Positions 44,403 through 59,500 of a stretch of 64,000 nt of DNA are shown in pieces. Location of the stretch: the NCBI GenBank assembly GCA_032622095.1, contig CP136065.1, forward strand, positions 56,851,949 through 56,915,948. Direction: 5' to 3'. The notes below the pieces were generated by a model. It was not told the DNA's origin, searched no databases, and saw nothing but the letters and a program-made list of their open reading frames with translations. This DNA comes from Siphonodentalium dalli (taxonomy: Eukaryota > Mollusca > Scaphopoda > Gadilida > Siphonodentaliidae). Numbering within the stretch: the first letter of the stretch is position 1; every line of letters begins with the position of its first letter. The position numbers and the translations under genes were made by a program.

Positions 44403-44577
44403 TCATAAGAAGACAGCCCACATGACCCGGAAGATGACAAGTGATGTAGCTATAAGGAAACATTCCTGCCTCGGTTTCAGAGATCCACATACTTCGCCGC
44501 CTGGACCAGGTGTTGTCGGGGCGCTACCTGGTGTTCTGAATGTTATCACGCGACTGTGTCGTCTCCCGTCTGCAGAT
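44403..44577 (-). CDS. Gene B terminal exon with hydrophobic C-terminal tail
   Basis: After acceptor TTACAG (44578-44583) it encodes SADGRRHSRVITFRTPGSAP, then a Thr/Pro/Gly linker (TTPGPGGEVCGSLKPRQEC) and an 18-residue hydrophobic end, stop at 44403. The layout of small residues, short basic spacer and terminal hydrophobic run resembles a GPI-attachment signal or tail anchor, although an Arg within the hydrophobic run weakens this. Gene A has lost this end through a 13-bp difference. Confidence 0.85.
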
Positions 44578-47500
44578 CTGTAATTATGCAAATTAAATTT
44601 CGGTGTTTAATTGGGGCTGGTGGGATCAAGACTCCGACATATGAAATACTATTAGGGCCACTCCCCAATGGCGCCTCTGTCGCGCGCTGAACGCGACATA
44701 ATGACAACATGTGCGGCATTAATCGCGGGCCGAAAGCGACACAAGCGACAAAATGTCGCATGTTTTGGCGCTTTCGGCGCGCGCCAGAAGCGCCATTAGG
44801 AAATGGCCATTCTATAGTATTCCATATATACCGATCACATTCATGGCCAGCTTTTCATACCGTTCACACATGTAGATAGCTTTCGTATAAGCTTTTCAAA
44901 TCTCGCTGTTTAAACATGTAATAGGAATCGGTTACATTTGCGACAAAGTGGCGGTGTGCCATCCGGTACCGTTGATTCTGGGAATAAAATTTGAGTAAAT
45001 TAGCGGGGTTTTTTTCTTCAGCATTTCCGAATTTTATGCGACATCGATTCAAAACTTGTACTGAACGAATCTCGTTTCACTTTGTAGTTGTTTTCTTTCG
45101 TCTAATTAAAATATGAAAATCTAGTCTCGTTCTGTGCGAGAATGTGAAAATTAGAAGTTGACTGCAAAAATAATCGCCGATGAAAAGCTGACTACGAATC
45201 ACATCATTGTGACAATTATCATCAGCAGCTTGTAAGTGGGACGCCAAATGGCCAGTTATGAATGGGGGCTTCCAAGAAAATCTCCGGAACAAAAGTTACA
45301 GCGTGCATGGTAAGTAAGGCCTATGGCAGAGGTGACTTGAGACATATATTGAAACTCGTCGGATATATATTGATCCGGCAGATGGGGTCAGAACATGATT
45401 CGATCATGTTCGTATATTTATTTTTAAATGTTATATTGATTTTTAAAAGTAGGTGAAGAATTTTAATTCCAGCAATAAAATAAAAACAATATAGAGCAAG
45501 AATTTATTATTGACATTTCCATCACCCGTCACTTTAATGTTATGTTATATTAAACGACATAGCTGTTTTACTTCCCGGGCTGCATATAAAGTTTTGCTCC
45601 AGAGACTTGAAAGGAAAATCTCATGACCTTAATTCCATGCATTTGGCCACATTAATCCGATATTTAGCTAAATTATTACTGATTTCGCTAACAACGTTTC
45701 TGATATTTTGAATGTTGAATTGCTTGCGAATCAGAAATATACACTAAAATTTCGGGGAAGATTAAAAAACAGACCATTTGAAGTCTTAAATAATGATTAA
45801 ATGCCGGGCCCTATTTACTGTGATATATAGTCGCGTCTTACAATTACCAGGAAAAACAACATATTCGATGAAAAACAAACGGCCGAGGAGATGACAAATG
45901 TCGCAAAATGTCGACCTATATATCTTCTATGGTCTGCCACCTTGAGTATATTCAAGAATAATGCACATCATTTGGGCCGAACAACAACTATGTACCACCT
46001 GTGTTCTGACGTCATCGCATGGAAAGGTGAGTCCAAAGTCATTTATATATTATATTTAAAGCGGTCATTTGACGAGGAAACTAGCAGCAGTTTGTCGATA
46101 ATTTACGACTTAACTGAGACACAATTATAAGTTTTTGTCAAAGTTCACCACTATTTACTAGTTCGGAAGATGGGCGGAAAGAGAGGGTGGTAGTGCACGT
46201 ACATGCATATAAACCGACTAGTAACAGCAAATCTGGTTCCAATCCCCACAAGCGCGGATTCGTGATCTACGTACAGGAAAGGTATAACCCGATTCGTGTA
46301 TCTGAGCAAGATATTGTTAGTTGCTTTCCGGGGATCGGTGGTATTTACGTGCAGTGAAATGATTTTTTTCATGACATCCCTAATACCGTTGTGACGAAAG
46401 GTGAGCAAAAAGAGAGCCATATTTTTAAACAGCCGCCATATAGAGTTCTGCGTGCATGGACCATGCGGGATACATTTACACCTTGAAAACAATTTGAATT
46501 TATTGGGAGTTACAAAGTAAAAAAATAACTGACATTTATGAGATGAGATTATTTGAAAAGATCATTAATCTAGACATTAGCTGGTTCAGCCACACGTAAG
46601 TGTAACTCATAACGTGTGTAACTATGGTATTGCTATGGAGATGCATGGCGGAGCAGTCACATGGTTTTACGGCCCCCAAACCTATACAGGTTTATGGATA
46701 TCGGCCAAATGCTAGCGATACATGTAAACAATGTCGATGGGAAGGACAAGCTGTCACAATTCGACAAGCGATACACCTGGTCGGTTTCAATCAAACCTAG
46801 AGGTTTGACTGTCCCAATGGGACTACGGATACCCCCCTGCTTTTAAAATACTAAGATATTTCACATGTCAGTAAACATTTAGTTAAAATAATAAAATAAC
46901 AGTTCCCATTGCAGGTGTACAACCATAACCCTAATCTTAAACCTATTGACCGAAAAATGTAGGAATAAAAGCTCGGACAAAATTATGCATGTTGCAAAAA
47001 TAATTCTAAGTCGAAAAAGGGGGATAACGCCACCAAATAATGTCGGACAGACGTCATAATCGCAGGTGCACAAGTTCCCATGGTACTAAATATCTGTGCC
47101 ACGTTTTAAAAAAATTGACCGACAAATGTAGGAATAAAAGCTCGGACAAAAGTATACATGTTGCGAAAATTTTATAAGTCGAAAAAGGGGGGATAACTCC
47201 ACCCCAAAAAAGTCCGACAGACGTCATAATCGCAGGTGCACAGGCTCCCATGGTGGTTGATGCCTGTGCCAAGTTTCACGGAAATTGATCAAAAAACGAC
47301 TGAGAAAAACTCCGGACAAATTTGTGTCCACGGACGGACGATGGACGACGGACGGACGACGGACAAGCTGACTCCAGTATACCCCCCCTAACTTCGTTGC
47401 GGGGGGTATAATAAGATAATTTCTCGCAGACAAATTATATTCTACCTCCACCTGCACAACGTTGGTCGCGCGTAACTTATCAGAAGATTGGATTATTCCT

Positions 47501-50500
47501 CTTTGCTACAAGTTTAGTATATGCTATACTCATTAGACATAAAACTTCTAAAAGGTTTGACCGTGTACTAGATCATGTCATGAAGCTCTACACTGACTAA
47601 CGCCGCGTAGAGATCATATTCCACCAGTACAAAACCTTGGAACTTTTTGAAGTTTTGATAGGGAACCTTATAAAGTCGAAAAAATAACACGGGGAATATA
47701 TATTTCTTAGTTATTATCTGTTCCTTAAAATGTACTTCACCAACTCGAAATTTCACGATTTAAGTGAATTTGTGAGCGATTTTGCATTTCGACGCTTACA
47801 ATTATGGAATATCTCCTGGGTAATTAATTCAATGTTTATTGCGATATCACTCACAAACAAACAGATAACTAAAAAATATATTGACCGCGTTATGTTTTCG
47901 ACTTTATAAGGTACCCTGTCAAAACTTCAAAAAGTTCCAAGGTTTTGTACTGGTGGAATATGATAGCTACGGTCGTTAACCAGAATGGAGATTAATGGCA
48001 CGATCTAACCGTGTATGTATGCGTGTAAGCGAAATGGTCATATGAGTTATGTGACTTCCGTTGGCAATGGCAACACATGCACGTTACAAGTTACTAATAT
48101 ATATGTGGTTGGACCTGGCTATAATAATAATGTAGATAACCATTTTGTTGTGGTATTGATTTAGGGATGTATAGCGCGTATATATAGGATGAAGTCGGCT
48201 GAACAGAGCCCCATATGTATATACCTGTAACCTATACTTACGATGTACGGAACAAATAGTCTGTTCCCGGTTCTGCGTCCGAACCACTGCTTCGAACTAA
48301 ATCCCAATTCGTGGAGCCTAGTTTAATGAATTTCACTTGAAGTCCGGGTATTTCTGTGTTGGCGAACACCAAACCTATTCCGGCGCTTATTGTGAAGCTG
48401 TAATTAAGAAAATTGTTTTTAAAACAATGCATATTTTGTATACTTCCAATTCGCAACTTCACAAGACATGCCATGCACTGATTCCATAAATCGACCAAGT
48501 TTGCCGCTTGCGTCCTATCAAGCCTATACATTTTTTGTTATCGTATTTTTCGCAAATACAATTAGGAAAATCGAATAATGGTGAGCATGCGGAAACTAAA
48601 CGTCTTAATTTTGGTTTATTTAAGAAACGGGTGCTTATTTTCTTGCATTGTGTGGAGTATGCATGGATGGAAGTCGGTCTGGCATTTTGTGTGGAATGTG
48701 AGACCAACTTGCATCCATATTCCATACTCCATGGAACGCAACAATATTAACATCCATTCCTTATATTTACACTCAACAGATTAAAAGAACATTTAGCACA
48801 TAATTCCACGCAACGATATTTTAATAGTGAGTTGCAAGTTGCAATCATACATCATCACGGTGGGGAATCACGTGGTTTCGAGTTGATGAGTATCACGCAT
48901 TCAAAATGGCCGAGGCGATCGAAAACGCGACCTGAAAAGAGGAACAAGGTAATAAACTATATGATATGACATATTACAAAGTATTTTGACATCTACGAGC
49001 ATATGCTGTGCTATTTTCCAAACTCATAGTTGTTTGCTCTAACATTCTGACCAAAGTTGTCAGTCGAAGATATCTAGATGCATGGACTGGTGTGGTTCAC
49101 GAACCTCCGACTGACAACTTTGGTCAGAATGTCATAGGAAACTACTGAGTATTTCGGAACAAATAAGATATCAACTTGTTTTAAAAATAAAGTAGCATAT
49201 GCTCGTAACAGTCCAAATGCTGCGTTTTGTGTCAGTTCCTAATATATTATGTTTTTGTATGTTTAACCCTTTACCCAACAAACCGGCCAAAACCGGCCAA
49301 ATAAAGCTTCAACAGTCTAAAATATCTTCGGTCTGTCTCAATAGAACCATACAAATATGGATATCATTGGAACCGGCTCATTGACCACATTGTGAAAGTT
49401 ACAGTTATGCCCTGTGCCAATGCATTCTCTTATATATGCGAGTCGACCATAGGTCGCCTCGCATATATAAGAGAATGCATTGGCCTAAAAAAAATCTTTT
49501 TTTTAACACTTTTTACCATTTTTTCTTACATTCTTTAACAATTTTATAATTTTTAATGTGTTAAGCCAATGCATTCTCTTATATATGCGAGGCGACCTAT
49601 GGTCGACTCGCATATATAAGAGAATGCATTGGCACAGGGCCGTTCTGTTGGTTAAAGGGTTAAGCTCGCCTCTGCCGTTTTGAATACGTGGCACTCACCA
49701 ACCTCGAAACCATGGAAGCAAATGGGAGTCCCCTTCCACGTGTTAAAACCCATATGGAACGATAATTACATAACCATTGCTTGATGCACAATTTTCGGAT
49801 CGCCTATGTTCATAAAAATCGATGATTTAGAGGGTCAGAACTAACAATCAAAACACTGTTTGAAGATATTGAAAACACTATATTAAAGACATATTATGGA
49901 CTTGTTCGGGTGCGTAAAACTGATTAATTAGTACTCACATGCTATATATGCCAACTGGGGGAATGTAGCATTCTACTAATATCGTCGAAAATCTCAAAGA
50001 AATTGACCATATACCACTCCATAGAAAACATCATGTTAACTAACTCAATTGTAAATATTTACATCTTGATTTGGGACGCAACTATCAGCGATAAACTAAC
50101 GCAAATTATTTCGTCATCGAGAGTCATTGCATTTAATTCATATATAAGAATGACGGTGTGTGTTGTAAATTTGGATCACCCTACCGTAGTGTTTCATATC
50201 ACTTGACACGTCGCATTTTGACACTGAATGACAGCCATTGATTGTCGTTTCCAAGAATATAGCTGATAGGCCGCTGTCTATGTATTATCGCGGAATGGGG
50301 TTGTTGCCTATTATTCTCGCAACGACTAATATATGTATGATGCTTTGATGTCGAATCCGTTCCATGCTGACAGCATAATTTTTGTATATGCTTTCTTCCA
50401 CACACTGTAATTGCATCGTTCGTGGTATAAATATATTCCGACATGCCTGCATGTCACCGGAAAACCTTTATAAATGGAACGAGTCAACGTACCTCACTCC

Positions 50501-53500
50501 AGGCGGGGGAACTCTATATTGAACATGCATCATATCCAGGCGAGATAAATCTTTGTAGCCCAATATATTAACGAAGTTATTCCAGTCCGTTTCTTGTAGA
50601 ATCGAGCGACCCTGCGAATCCGGTTCCTCTTCCCAGATTGATTTATGCCACGCCCTCTCAGCTAGGGCCACCAATCGTGGATAAATGTTGTGGTCCAGAT
50701 TCTCTGAGGTCCTTATCGTCTCACTCCAGATTTGTCCCTGCATACCTGAAGGATAATACTCCTTAAGAAGTTAATGTTTATTTTTATGGCGTTCCATGGA
50801 GTATATATGGATGCCAGTTGGTTTGTTGAACATGGATGCATCACGTGCCTTACGAACTGAGTCACCCGGGTGTAAGTGTGTAAGTGAACATTCAGACGAC
50901 CACGATCCAAACGTATAAGTGGAGGAATCGGGCCAGACAAAATCGTGGATAGTTTTATCACACAATTGCGATGTCGTCGCAGATGAGGATACCGTGGGTT
51001 GTTCGTAAGCCATGGTTAACCACGTGATTGACTACCCGACGATCTTTCCATCTACAATTTTTACGTACACGACTGCGATTCCGTCGCAAGCGGAGGATAC
51101 GTCACGGTTTCAAATCAAACAGTGCTTGATATTATTTCTTTACTCGCGATCTTGTCGTTAGCATGCGCAGTCCAACTACCAGTTACTACATTTTGTTTTT
51201 ACCTACGGCGGAAATCTTTCCACTTACGATTGAATCCTGGTCGTCTGAACGTTCACTAACATTGTTATATTGTTCATATATACTGAATATGTTTACCTAA
51301 AACCACCCAACTTTATTCATAGATTCAGTCGATATATGTTAAGAATGAGAATTTCTTCTCTTTTTTTGTTGAAGGGTGGGGAGGAGTGGTAATTTTTGAG
51401 TTAAGGTTATCTGTCGCCTTAATGGTCAAAACATTTAGTAATAATTTTATACATAGTATTCCCTTCTTCGTTTCAAATTACATATGACTTTTTGGATGTG
51501 TACACCAGAATCACACATACAATCACGCGTGTATTTCTTGACTAACCAATTAATAAATAGAGCATGGCTTGGAGTTGAATATACGCGGGTATAGTGCCCA
51601 GTGGGTTGGGTATAGCTCACGATGCGAAGCGGCGTGAACTATTCCCACCCACTGGACGCTATACCCGCGTATAGTCAACGACAAGACATGATCTATTTAT
51701 TATATTTCACTGAACAATTCGAACTACATATACATAACTGTATCATACAAACACTAACTGCTCGACTGTTCAAATTCCCTTCATAATAAGCTAATAGAAA
51801 CCACGTACAACTCGTTCTACTGCATGAGAACAAATATTGTTATTAACTTACCGATAAACAGTTTAAGAGAAACATAGATTCGTCGCAAGAATGTGTTGAA
51901 ATCTAGTTCAATAAACCGAAACACGCAGTATTTATGTTTTGTTTTGAATGGACGAAAACCCGAAACTGTACTACATAGTGAATTCAACCGAATGTTGCCA
52001 CTTCGCAAATTTTTTTCCACAGTAATGTTTTAATTTCATTTGGACACGCCTTTGTAAATTGGCGAACACAGTTCTGTATATCTTTTTTCGAGATTGTTGC
52101 CTCTGTTCGTGTTTGTTTTTTTTGCATGCTAGTTTGGTAGAGTAGTTGCTCAATTTAGCACGATATTATACCAGTGCAGTGATGTGCTATATTCACGTAG
52201 TTCTCGACCAATCAGAAGGCGCCATTTGTGGGTGAGGTGAAATATTACTTTATATACTGTAAAGTAAAGTGGTGTGTAGTCGGGTTTAATTCCTTCGTAT
52301 CTCAAATAATTATTGTTCGAATATGCATGACATATTGAATATATGTACACATTGGAAAACAGGAATACATTTTAAATTACTGTTTTCATTTTGTAATAAG
52401 TGTTCATGTTTTATGATTTAATTGAATAGTTCTTTTCTGTCTATGATGCGTATATTCTTTGGTTATAAGTAATCAGCTTCAGTTGGGAGTATGCCCCATT
52501 ACACGTAAGAGCTCGCCCGAGATCAGGACTCCACTGGTGCCAGTCCATATTATCTCAGGTTAGAAATTCTCACAATGCAGTTGAATATATTGCGGATTAC
52601 AGTTAATTAAGGTATCCTTATTTGATCTTATGTCATTCAGATATTAAATATAAGGTGTGGCGACAAAATTTGCTGAACGTGCATTTGTGAATACTCTGAA
52701 CATTACCATTAACTTCCATACTCGAAAGTTGAAAATAGCAATATACTGAGAAACGCACCATTGTATTATCACATTGTCTGTTTCGAGATCTGGTAAAACT
52801 AATATATAAGACTATTTATTTGTTTAAACTATCGACTGTAAGATCGTGTTGGAGACAATTGTTGTTGGTGGTTTGATCTCTTTGACAACAGTTATGTGAG
52901 GAAGTGTGTGCATATGCATTGTATATAAATACACTGTAAAAAGGACTGTGTGGCAGCTTCCACACAATGACTGTGTGGAGGCATTATCTGAACATAAATG
53001 TGTACACAATACACACATATGTGTGTAACACCCAATATCCACACATATATGTGTACATCACCACACATATTTGTATGTGACGTCGGTTTTTTTTAATTTC
53101 ACGTGGTGGTCACGCGCGCGTCGTTGTTTCGTAACGACGTTTTTTGTGTTTATATGGAATGCAGATGAGAGGAAATATATACTGAGACCAGTGACGTGGC
53201 GACAGTGCGGATATTGGGAAGGGTGCATGTGTCTATAACCCTATCCCAAACCTCGGTAAAATTTACTAACAATTCCAACAGTTGGAAATTTCATGCCTGA
53301 CGCAAAGTTACAAGTTTTACACCGCATGCATTATAATAGGTTGAAATTGTTCTCTTTGTTTGATTTTTCAACCAGTAATTAGTGGGAAATTTATATTTTT
53401 TTTTAGACAAACAGTAGCATATTTTTCTACTTTTGGTAAAACAAAAATGGCCTCAAATGGCCATCGGGTGGAAGACTTCCATTTGGTTGGAAATTCTAAT

Positions 53501-56500
53501 AGTTGGAAAGCTTGAGGTACCAATTGGAAAATTCAGAACGAGAGGGGGTGTGCAAATATAATTCTACAAATATGGTTCAAGGGGGAGGGTGGGGTGTACT
53601 TCGACATTTGAAGGTGGACACCCCACCCCCACCCCCACCAACGGCGACCACTGAGCCGCGTCCATGAATGAGACTTGTGGCTGCCACTGAAATGCCCTAG
53701 TCGCATACTACGAAGTTCTATATGACATGTGGCACCCGGAATCACACAAAATGTGTGAAATTGGTGTTTCAAATTAATTTCATTTGAATATGATGAGCAT
53801 CTCTGTTGCAATAAACCTTGAAATACCACAATGGACGATCAATGTACCGAGGGAAACAAATTGTTGGGTGGGTGGGGTATTTATTTGTCAATTATATTGG
53901 TGGTTTACCAAGACGATGTGAAAAATTAACATGCATATTTTGGCTCCTCTGCTATGTATAACTTGCGTAAATTTGGTTACCGAGGGAGGGGCCCGGGGGG
54001 GGGGGGGGGTGATGTCGTATATCTAATACATATGTAGCCACCGTTTGTGTCCAAAACTTTAAATTGTGAAGAATATTATGTCATTCAATAAATGTCATAG
54101 CAAATAATGAACTTAGAAATAATCTAAAATTATAAGTACTACAGAATAGTGAGATGTGTCATTAAAGTATTGTTAGCATTTGGATTAAGTGACGTACATG
54201 GTGAAGAGTTATCGTTTATACTATAAAGGGGGGGGGGGGGGGCTTATTTTCAAACTCGCCATGTTTCTCATATTATAATCCTTATATATGAATGTATTCT
54301 GTTATATATAGCTACAATTCCGTATGTAAAATTGCAAATTTCCCGTGTCAAGATTGTGCTTAATGAGGCATCGATCTGGCCATATAGATAAAGTAAAATA
54401 TATTTATAAATTGTCCGAACATTCATTATGTGAAGCTATAATGAGTAGTACATGTATATATTTAGTATCTTTCAAAAACTATATTCCTTTCTGAAAATGC
54501 GCTCTTTAATGTATGAATTATAATACTGTTATAGATGTACATACAATGTATACTGTAAATAATATTTCCAATGTTATAAACAAAATAACTTCTCTGCTTA
54601 CAGGTTCAATGGTGAAATCATGGCGGTCACGCGGTGCAACGTCGATGTAAATAACAAGATATGGACATGGCTGCCTTGGCAACGACGCAGATAAACTATA
54701 ATCAACCAACCAAGAACCATTGTGGAATGTATGAGTTAGACACAAATTCCACAATCAATGATTTTGGTATACATATGATGTCATGTGCTGTAATTTGGTT
54801 TCTGTGCAAGAGGCGATTACATTCAAAAAGACTATCCTCTTTGGAGCCCTTAATTTTCTTGTATAGTTCAAGGGATCTCAGAAAGCTTCAGTTAGTTTTA
54901 GAGCTTGTTTTTCTACACACGTGAGGGTGAGTCTGATGTAAGACAGCCAACCAGTAGCAATATATATGTATATATAGCAGAGACTGACTTTCGAATTGTT
55001 CCAATACATTCAAGTTGAAGGAAAATTCTAGTTATTGATGTGAAACCCATTGATGGAACTGAAACATGCACGCTTATAGTTTAAAGGATGACCAAAATAT
55101 TACGTGAATGTGTTAAACGGCTGTTTTGTTTTGTGTCTTTGTATTATTGAAATTAAAGACTATAGCTATACTATATCATTCGACAATCACGATTTCTGCT
55201 GTGTACACAAAAGAAGGCCGCGGACCCACGGGATATGCATGTTTGCTGTTTGATAAGTTAATATTCGAAAACGTCCAGCGCCGCACGTCAAGCATCAGTA
55301 GACTATAACATTTCATATGTATGGCGGGAAAAAAAACGTCCAACGATAGCCGAACTATATGTTTGGCCAATAAATATCGGTAAACACTCTTCGTTGAATA
55401 TGATTTTGTTTTTGCAGGATTAGCAGCCTATTGTTTGGATCGACCACACAAATTTGTACACATGTAATGAACACATATGTGTTGTCTTGCCCAACAGCAT
55501 TGTGTACAAAAACAATACAAAATAGTGTAATGGCGGTGAACACTATTGTTTGGATCAACCACACAAATGTGTACGCATGTGATTAACACATATGTGTAGT
55601 CTCGCCCAACAACATTGTGTACAATAACAATACAAACGTGTGTGGTAGCGGCGAACATATTGTTTCCTTAGTGCAAACATATTTGTGTCCATTCAACGAA
55701 CAAATAAATGTGCTGGACCAAAACATCTTTGTGTGTGCCAACTACACAACTTTGTAGGTCAGTAACCACACATAAACTGTTCATCTGCATCCACAGAATC
55801 TTGTGCGCAACTTAGCACACATTTAATGTGTGCCTACAAAGAACAAGTTGTTTTGGTCGATCCACACAGTATGTTCGCCACCACCACACAACAGATGTGT
55901 GGTCATTTGCCACACAATTCACCACACAATGTTGTCCTCGATCAAATGGCTACACAAACTGTGTGGTAACTGTGTGGTTCTACCACACAGTCGTTTTAAG
56001 AGTGTACCGGGACATATAGACATGTCCGATGGATATTATAAGTTACAGCGTCTCCATTTGTTTGGTACAGGGGGTACCAGGCGAGGTGGGACCAATACCA
56101 TCGGACGCGAACAACGCTGTAACGTATTTACCATATCGACAATGTTATCTGACATTAGAAACATTCAACCGCGCACGAGTTTCAATGAAGACTGTAAAAC
56201 TACGAAAGCCCATTGGGGCTAACCGATACACCACCGCACCCCAAACATACAAATACACAACTCGTTATAACGTCTTGTAGAAATAAAACAATTCGTTATA
56301 ACGACTTTTATAATCGATCCCTTGAATAACACTATTTCTGATTGGGCAAAAGCCGTCACATGATAATCCGGGCAAAAGTCATATTGGACTCCCGAATTCA
56401 AATAACCGTTAATGATTAAGAGGAAAATGTGAAATATCATCAATTTTCCAAATTTTGATCGCAATTTTGGCAGCCACGTTTTCCATCAAGGGAAAGTATA

Positions 56501-59500
56501 TGATGTATGATAATCACAAAAATGGAGAGATTTTCAATTTTCGGTCAGAAATTCACTACTAACTATTAATCAAACTGACTCAGTACCAACTCTGAAATTT
56601 TCAATGGCGGTCATCTTGATGACGTCATAAAATCATCTAGTCGGGATCCCAGGTGTCTAATATTTATTTTCTGATACCTGATATATCAAGCAATATCAGC
56701 AGCATATAGTCGCTATTTTTCTTCACAAAATGCACACGGGAGTATGGGTATAGGCAAGAACCTGAAGACATTTTCGCAATTTATTTGCAACTATTCCTTG
56801 AACACCTTTCAATTTTACATATTATCATCTTCATTCCATATGGAATCTGAACAGTCATTCAGAGAATACCAAACATGGATTTTAATACATTTGAGAGGTT
56901 CGTTTATTTTCTTATTAACTCTTTAGGTATCAAGAGATACTATAATAACCAATATTTCACAAAACAAACGAAGAGCTTATTAATTAATTATAAATGCGCT
57001 GTACAAGGGAGCTGCACATTTATAGTTATATAGCATGACATCATACTCCCATATATTCAAGGAAGAGTAAAACAAATCAACATTCACCGCTCATTAAACA
57101 AATACAAGGAGTAATCATCTGGACAAATATGTCATAGAGGTTATGGTGGTGACAAGTGTTCTAATTGAGCTGTTTTCCGGGCAGATTCTAAAACAATTTG
57201 AAGTATCAGGAATCGTAGGAAACCTGTACCGTAAAGACTGGGTATATATAGTTCGTAAATAGTAACATTTGAGTTGTCCTGTCTATGGAAGGCCAAGTTA
57301 CCATCAAACACATACCGATATACAACTCTCACCTATAATATTTTCAGTCTTGTTAAGTGTTGCACAGCTGGTAACTTCTGGGCATACATCTTTGAATGTT
57401 AGCGGCTCTCCGCTGCGTCTGACATCTATATTCCAATAGAGCTTATCTGGCATGAAGTTGAAAACTTTCCTGGTCGAAGTGAATCGGGGCGCCCAATAGT
57501 ATCCCCTCTCTTCGGGGTCTGGCTCATACGGATGGTCAAAATAAAGATGGGTAGCTTGCGACATGATGATCTGTAGAACAAGAAGCAGTAACAACTAAGT
57601 CGCATCATCAGATAATTATATGGTGCTCCGTCAAGAGAGAACATGACGTATCGTCGTGATTGATGTCTAATACTATTGTCTGTTCGTTCAGTTTCAAATT
57701 TGTACACTTCAAATGAGATCAACTATGAATGTGTATGTTTGACGCCACCAACTTCTGATTTCCTTTACTAGTTTGTGTTCGTTCAGCTTCAAATTCATAT
57801 CATATGTTGCTTGTTGAACTAATTATCGGAACATTTCCCACCAATACATATGAATCATTCTGCTCGTGTATTATCTGTTTTTCTGTCGGTCGTCTGCTTT
57901 TATTAACACCCCTCCAAATGAATAATATACCGTTCCAATGTATATTGTTATAACTGATTTGGGAAAGTCAATTTAGTATAGAAAGTGTTAATTATAGATT
58001 AACAGATCATACTGAGCGAGTGCTTCCACCCAGTCTGAATATAAAAATCTAACCTTGTAGCCAGCGTTTGCTAGTCTGTAAGCTCTGTCAGCGCTACCCC
58101 ATTCCCAGACATTGTTCCATGCATTGCCGTATACTTCGGTGTTGGAAAAGAATTGTCTGTTAAACGTTTCGGTACTTTTGTGATGCATAAGACCATCTTC
58201 CCATGCGGCTAAGTTGAGTCCCAGATCAGCCGCTATGGTTGAAACCGTATGAGCAAAATGCGCACGTAAGTCTGATGTGCTGTTCATATTGGGGTCATGC
58301 TCCATCATGCTCTGACATGCGGTACTGTTAATCCACGCCCCGTCAGCTACTTCGTCTCCTCCGAAATGATAAATTATTAATGGAATTCCAATCTCTTCGT
58401 GATATCTTTTTAACTCTGATATGACTTTTTTGACAAATGCGTATGTGGAATTAAGGCATGGGTTAACAGCGTTATCGTTGAAAAACTGTACACTTTCATA
58501 TTTAGAGGTATCGGTTGCGTCTGAAAGCAGATATTCCATTGCTCCGTTCATGTCCCCAACAGCGGACAGTGTTCTTTGCCTAGCCTCCATGGACTTTATT
58601 GCCGCTCGCGCATGTCCCGGCATATCCACTTCCGGTATGACTTCGATGTGTCGATCAGATGCGTAGCGAACAATGTGCTTATACTCTGCTACGGTATAGT
58701 ATCCTGAACCGGAATTATCTGTGTCAGGCCCGGAGCCTAACTGGGGTATAAGACAACTCAGCTCATCGAGGTCATGACAACGTTGGCTTCCGATCTGAAG
58801 ATACGCAAAGGAAATTATCACGTCATCATGATAATATATTATATATAGTCTACATAAACAGATGTATTCTCAATATCATATATAGATATAGGTTATATTG
58901 CTGTAACAGAATCCATATGTGGATGGATAGGCAACTTAATGACCAAGAATATGATTGTGGCCGATCAAGTCTCTAACTAAAAGCGGTTTCTATTTTAAAT
59001 GTGTTTAAAACTAATCTAAATGTTTGTCAGAGGGATACATTATAGTACATGAGCTGTGGATTATCACAATGCACATTCAAAATTCAGTAATGGTTAATAA
59101 ATAGAGGATCTACAACGAGTTCCCAGTTTATAGCGGAATTTACAAAACGAGTCCAGTAAATTAGGTCTGGACCGAGCCTTTGGCGAGGTCCAGACCTAAT
59201 TTACGGGACGAGTTTTGTAAATTCCGCTATAAAGGACGAGATGTGGATTCTATTTATTACATGATCCAAAAACCTCGACAAAACATACTTAAATCAACAA
59301 ATGGGACGCGAAACTAACATCGGCTTCTATAAACCCTGCGATGACGTTTCACGTAACTATGAGTTGTTTGCCCGCGTAAAGATATAGTCCCAGACAAATA
59401 AAGACGCATTGACGTATTTAATAGCGTATATTTAATGACATAAATTTTCAAACTCTTCATTCATTATAGTTTATTGGAAAAATATTGGAAGCCATATTAT

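Larger units (their letters stand above)
43419..58830. repeat. Segmental duplication, copy B
   Basis: Partner of the block starting at 1278; direct orientation, offset about 41.7-43.7 kb depending on private insertions. The duplicated unit is a whole hexosaminidase gene, with introns and 3' flank preserved well enough to align by eye. Confidence 0.9.

Noticed and set aside
46151-46492. 113-codon minus-strand ORF
   Set aside because: No recognised motif; lies in an insertion private to copy B, with no splice or homology support.
54661-54924. 87-codon ORF inside the TA-flanked element as a transposase
   Set aside because: Too short and without any catalytic motif; the element looks non-autonomous.
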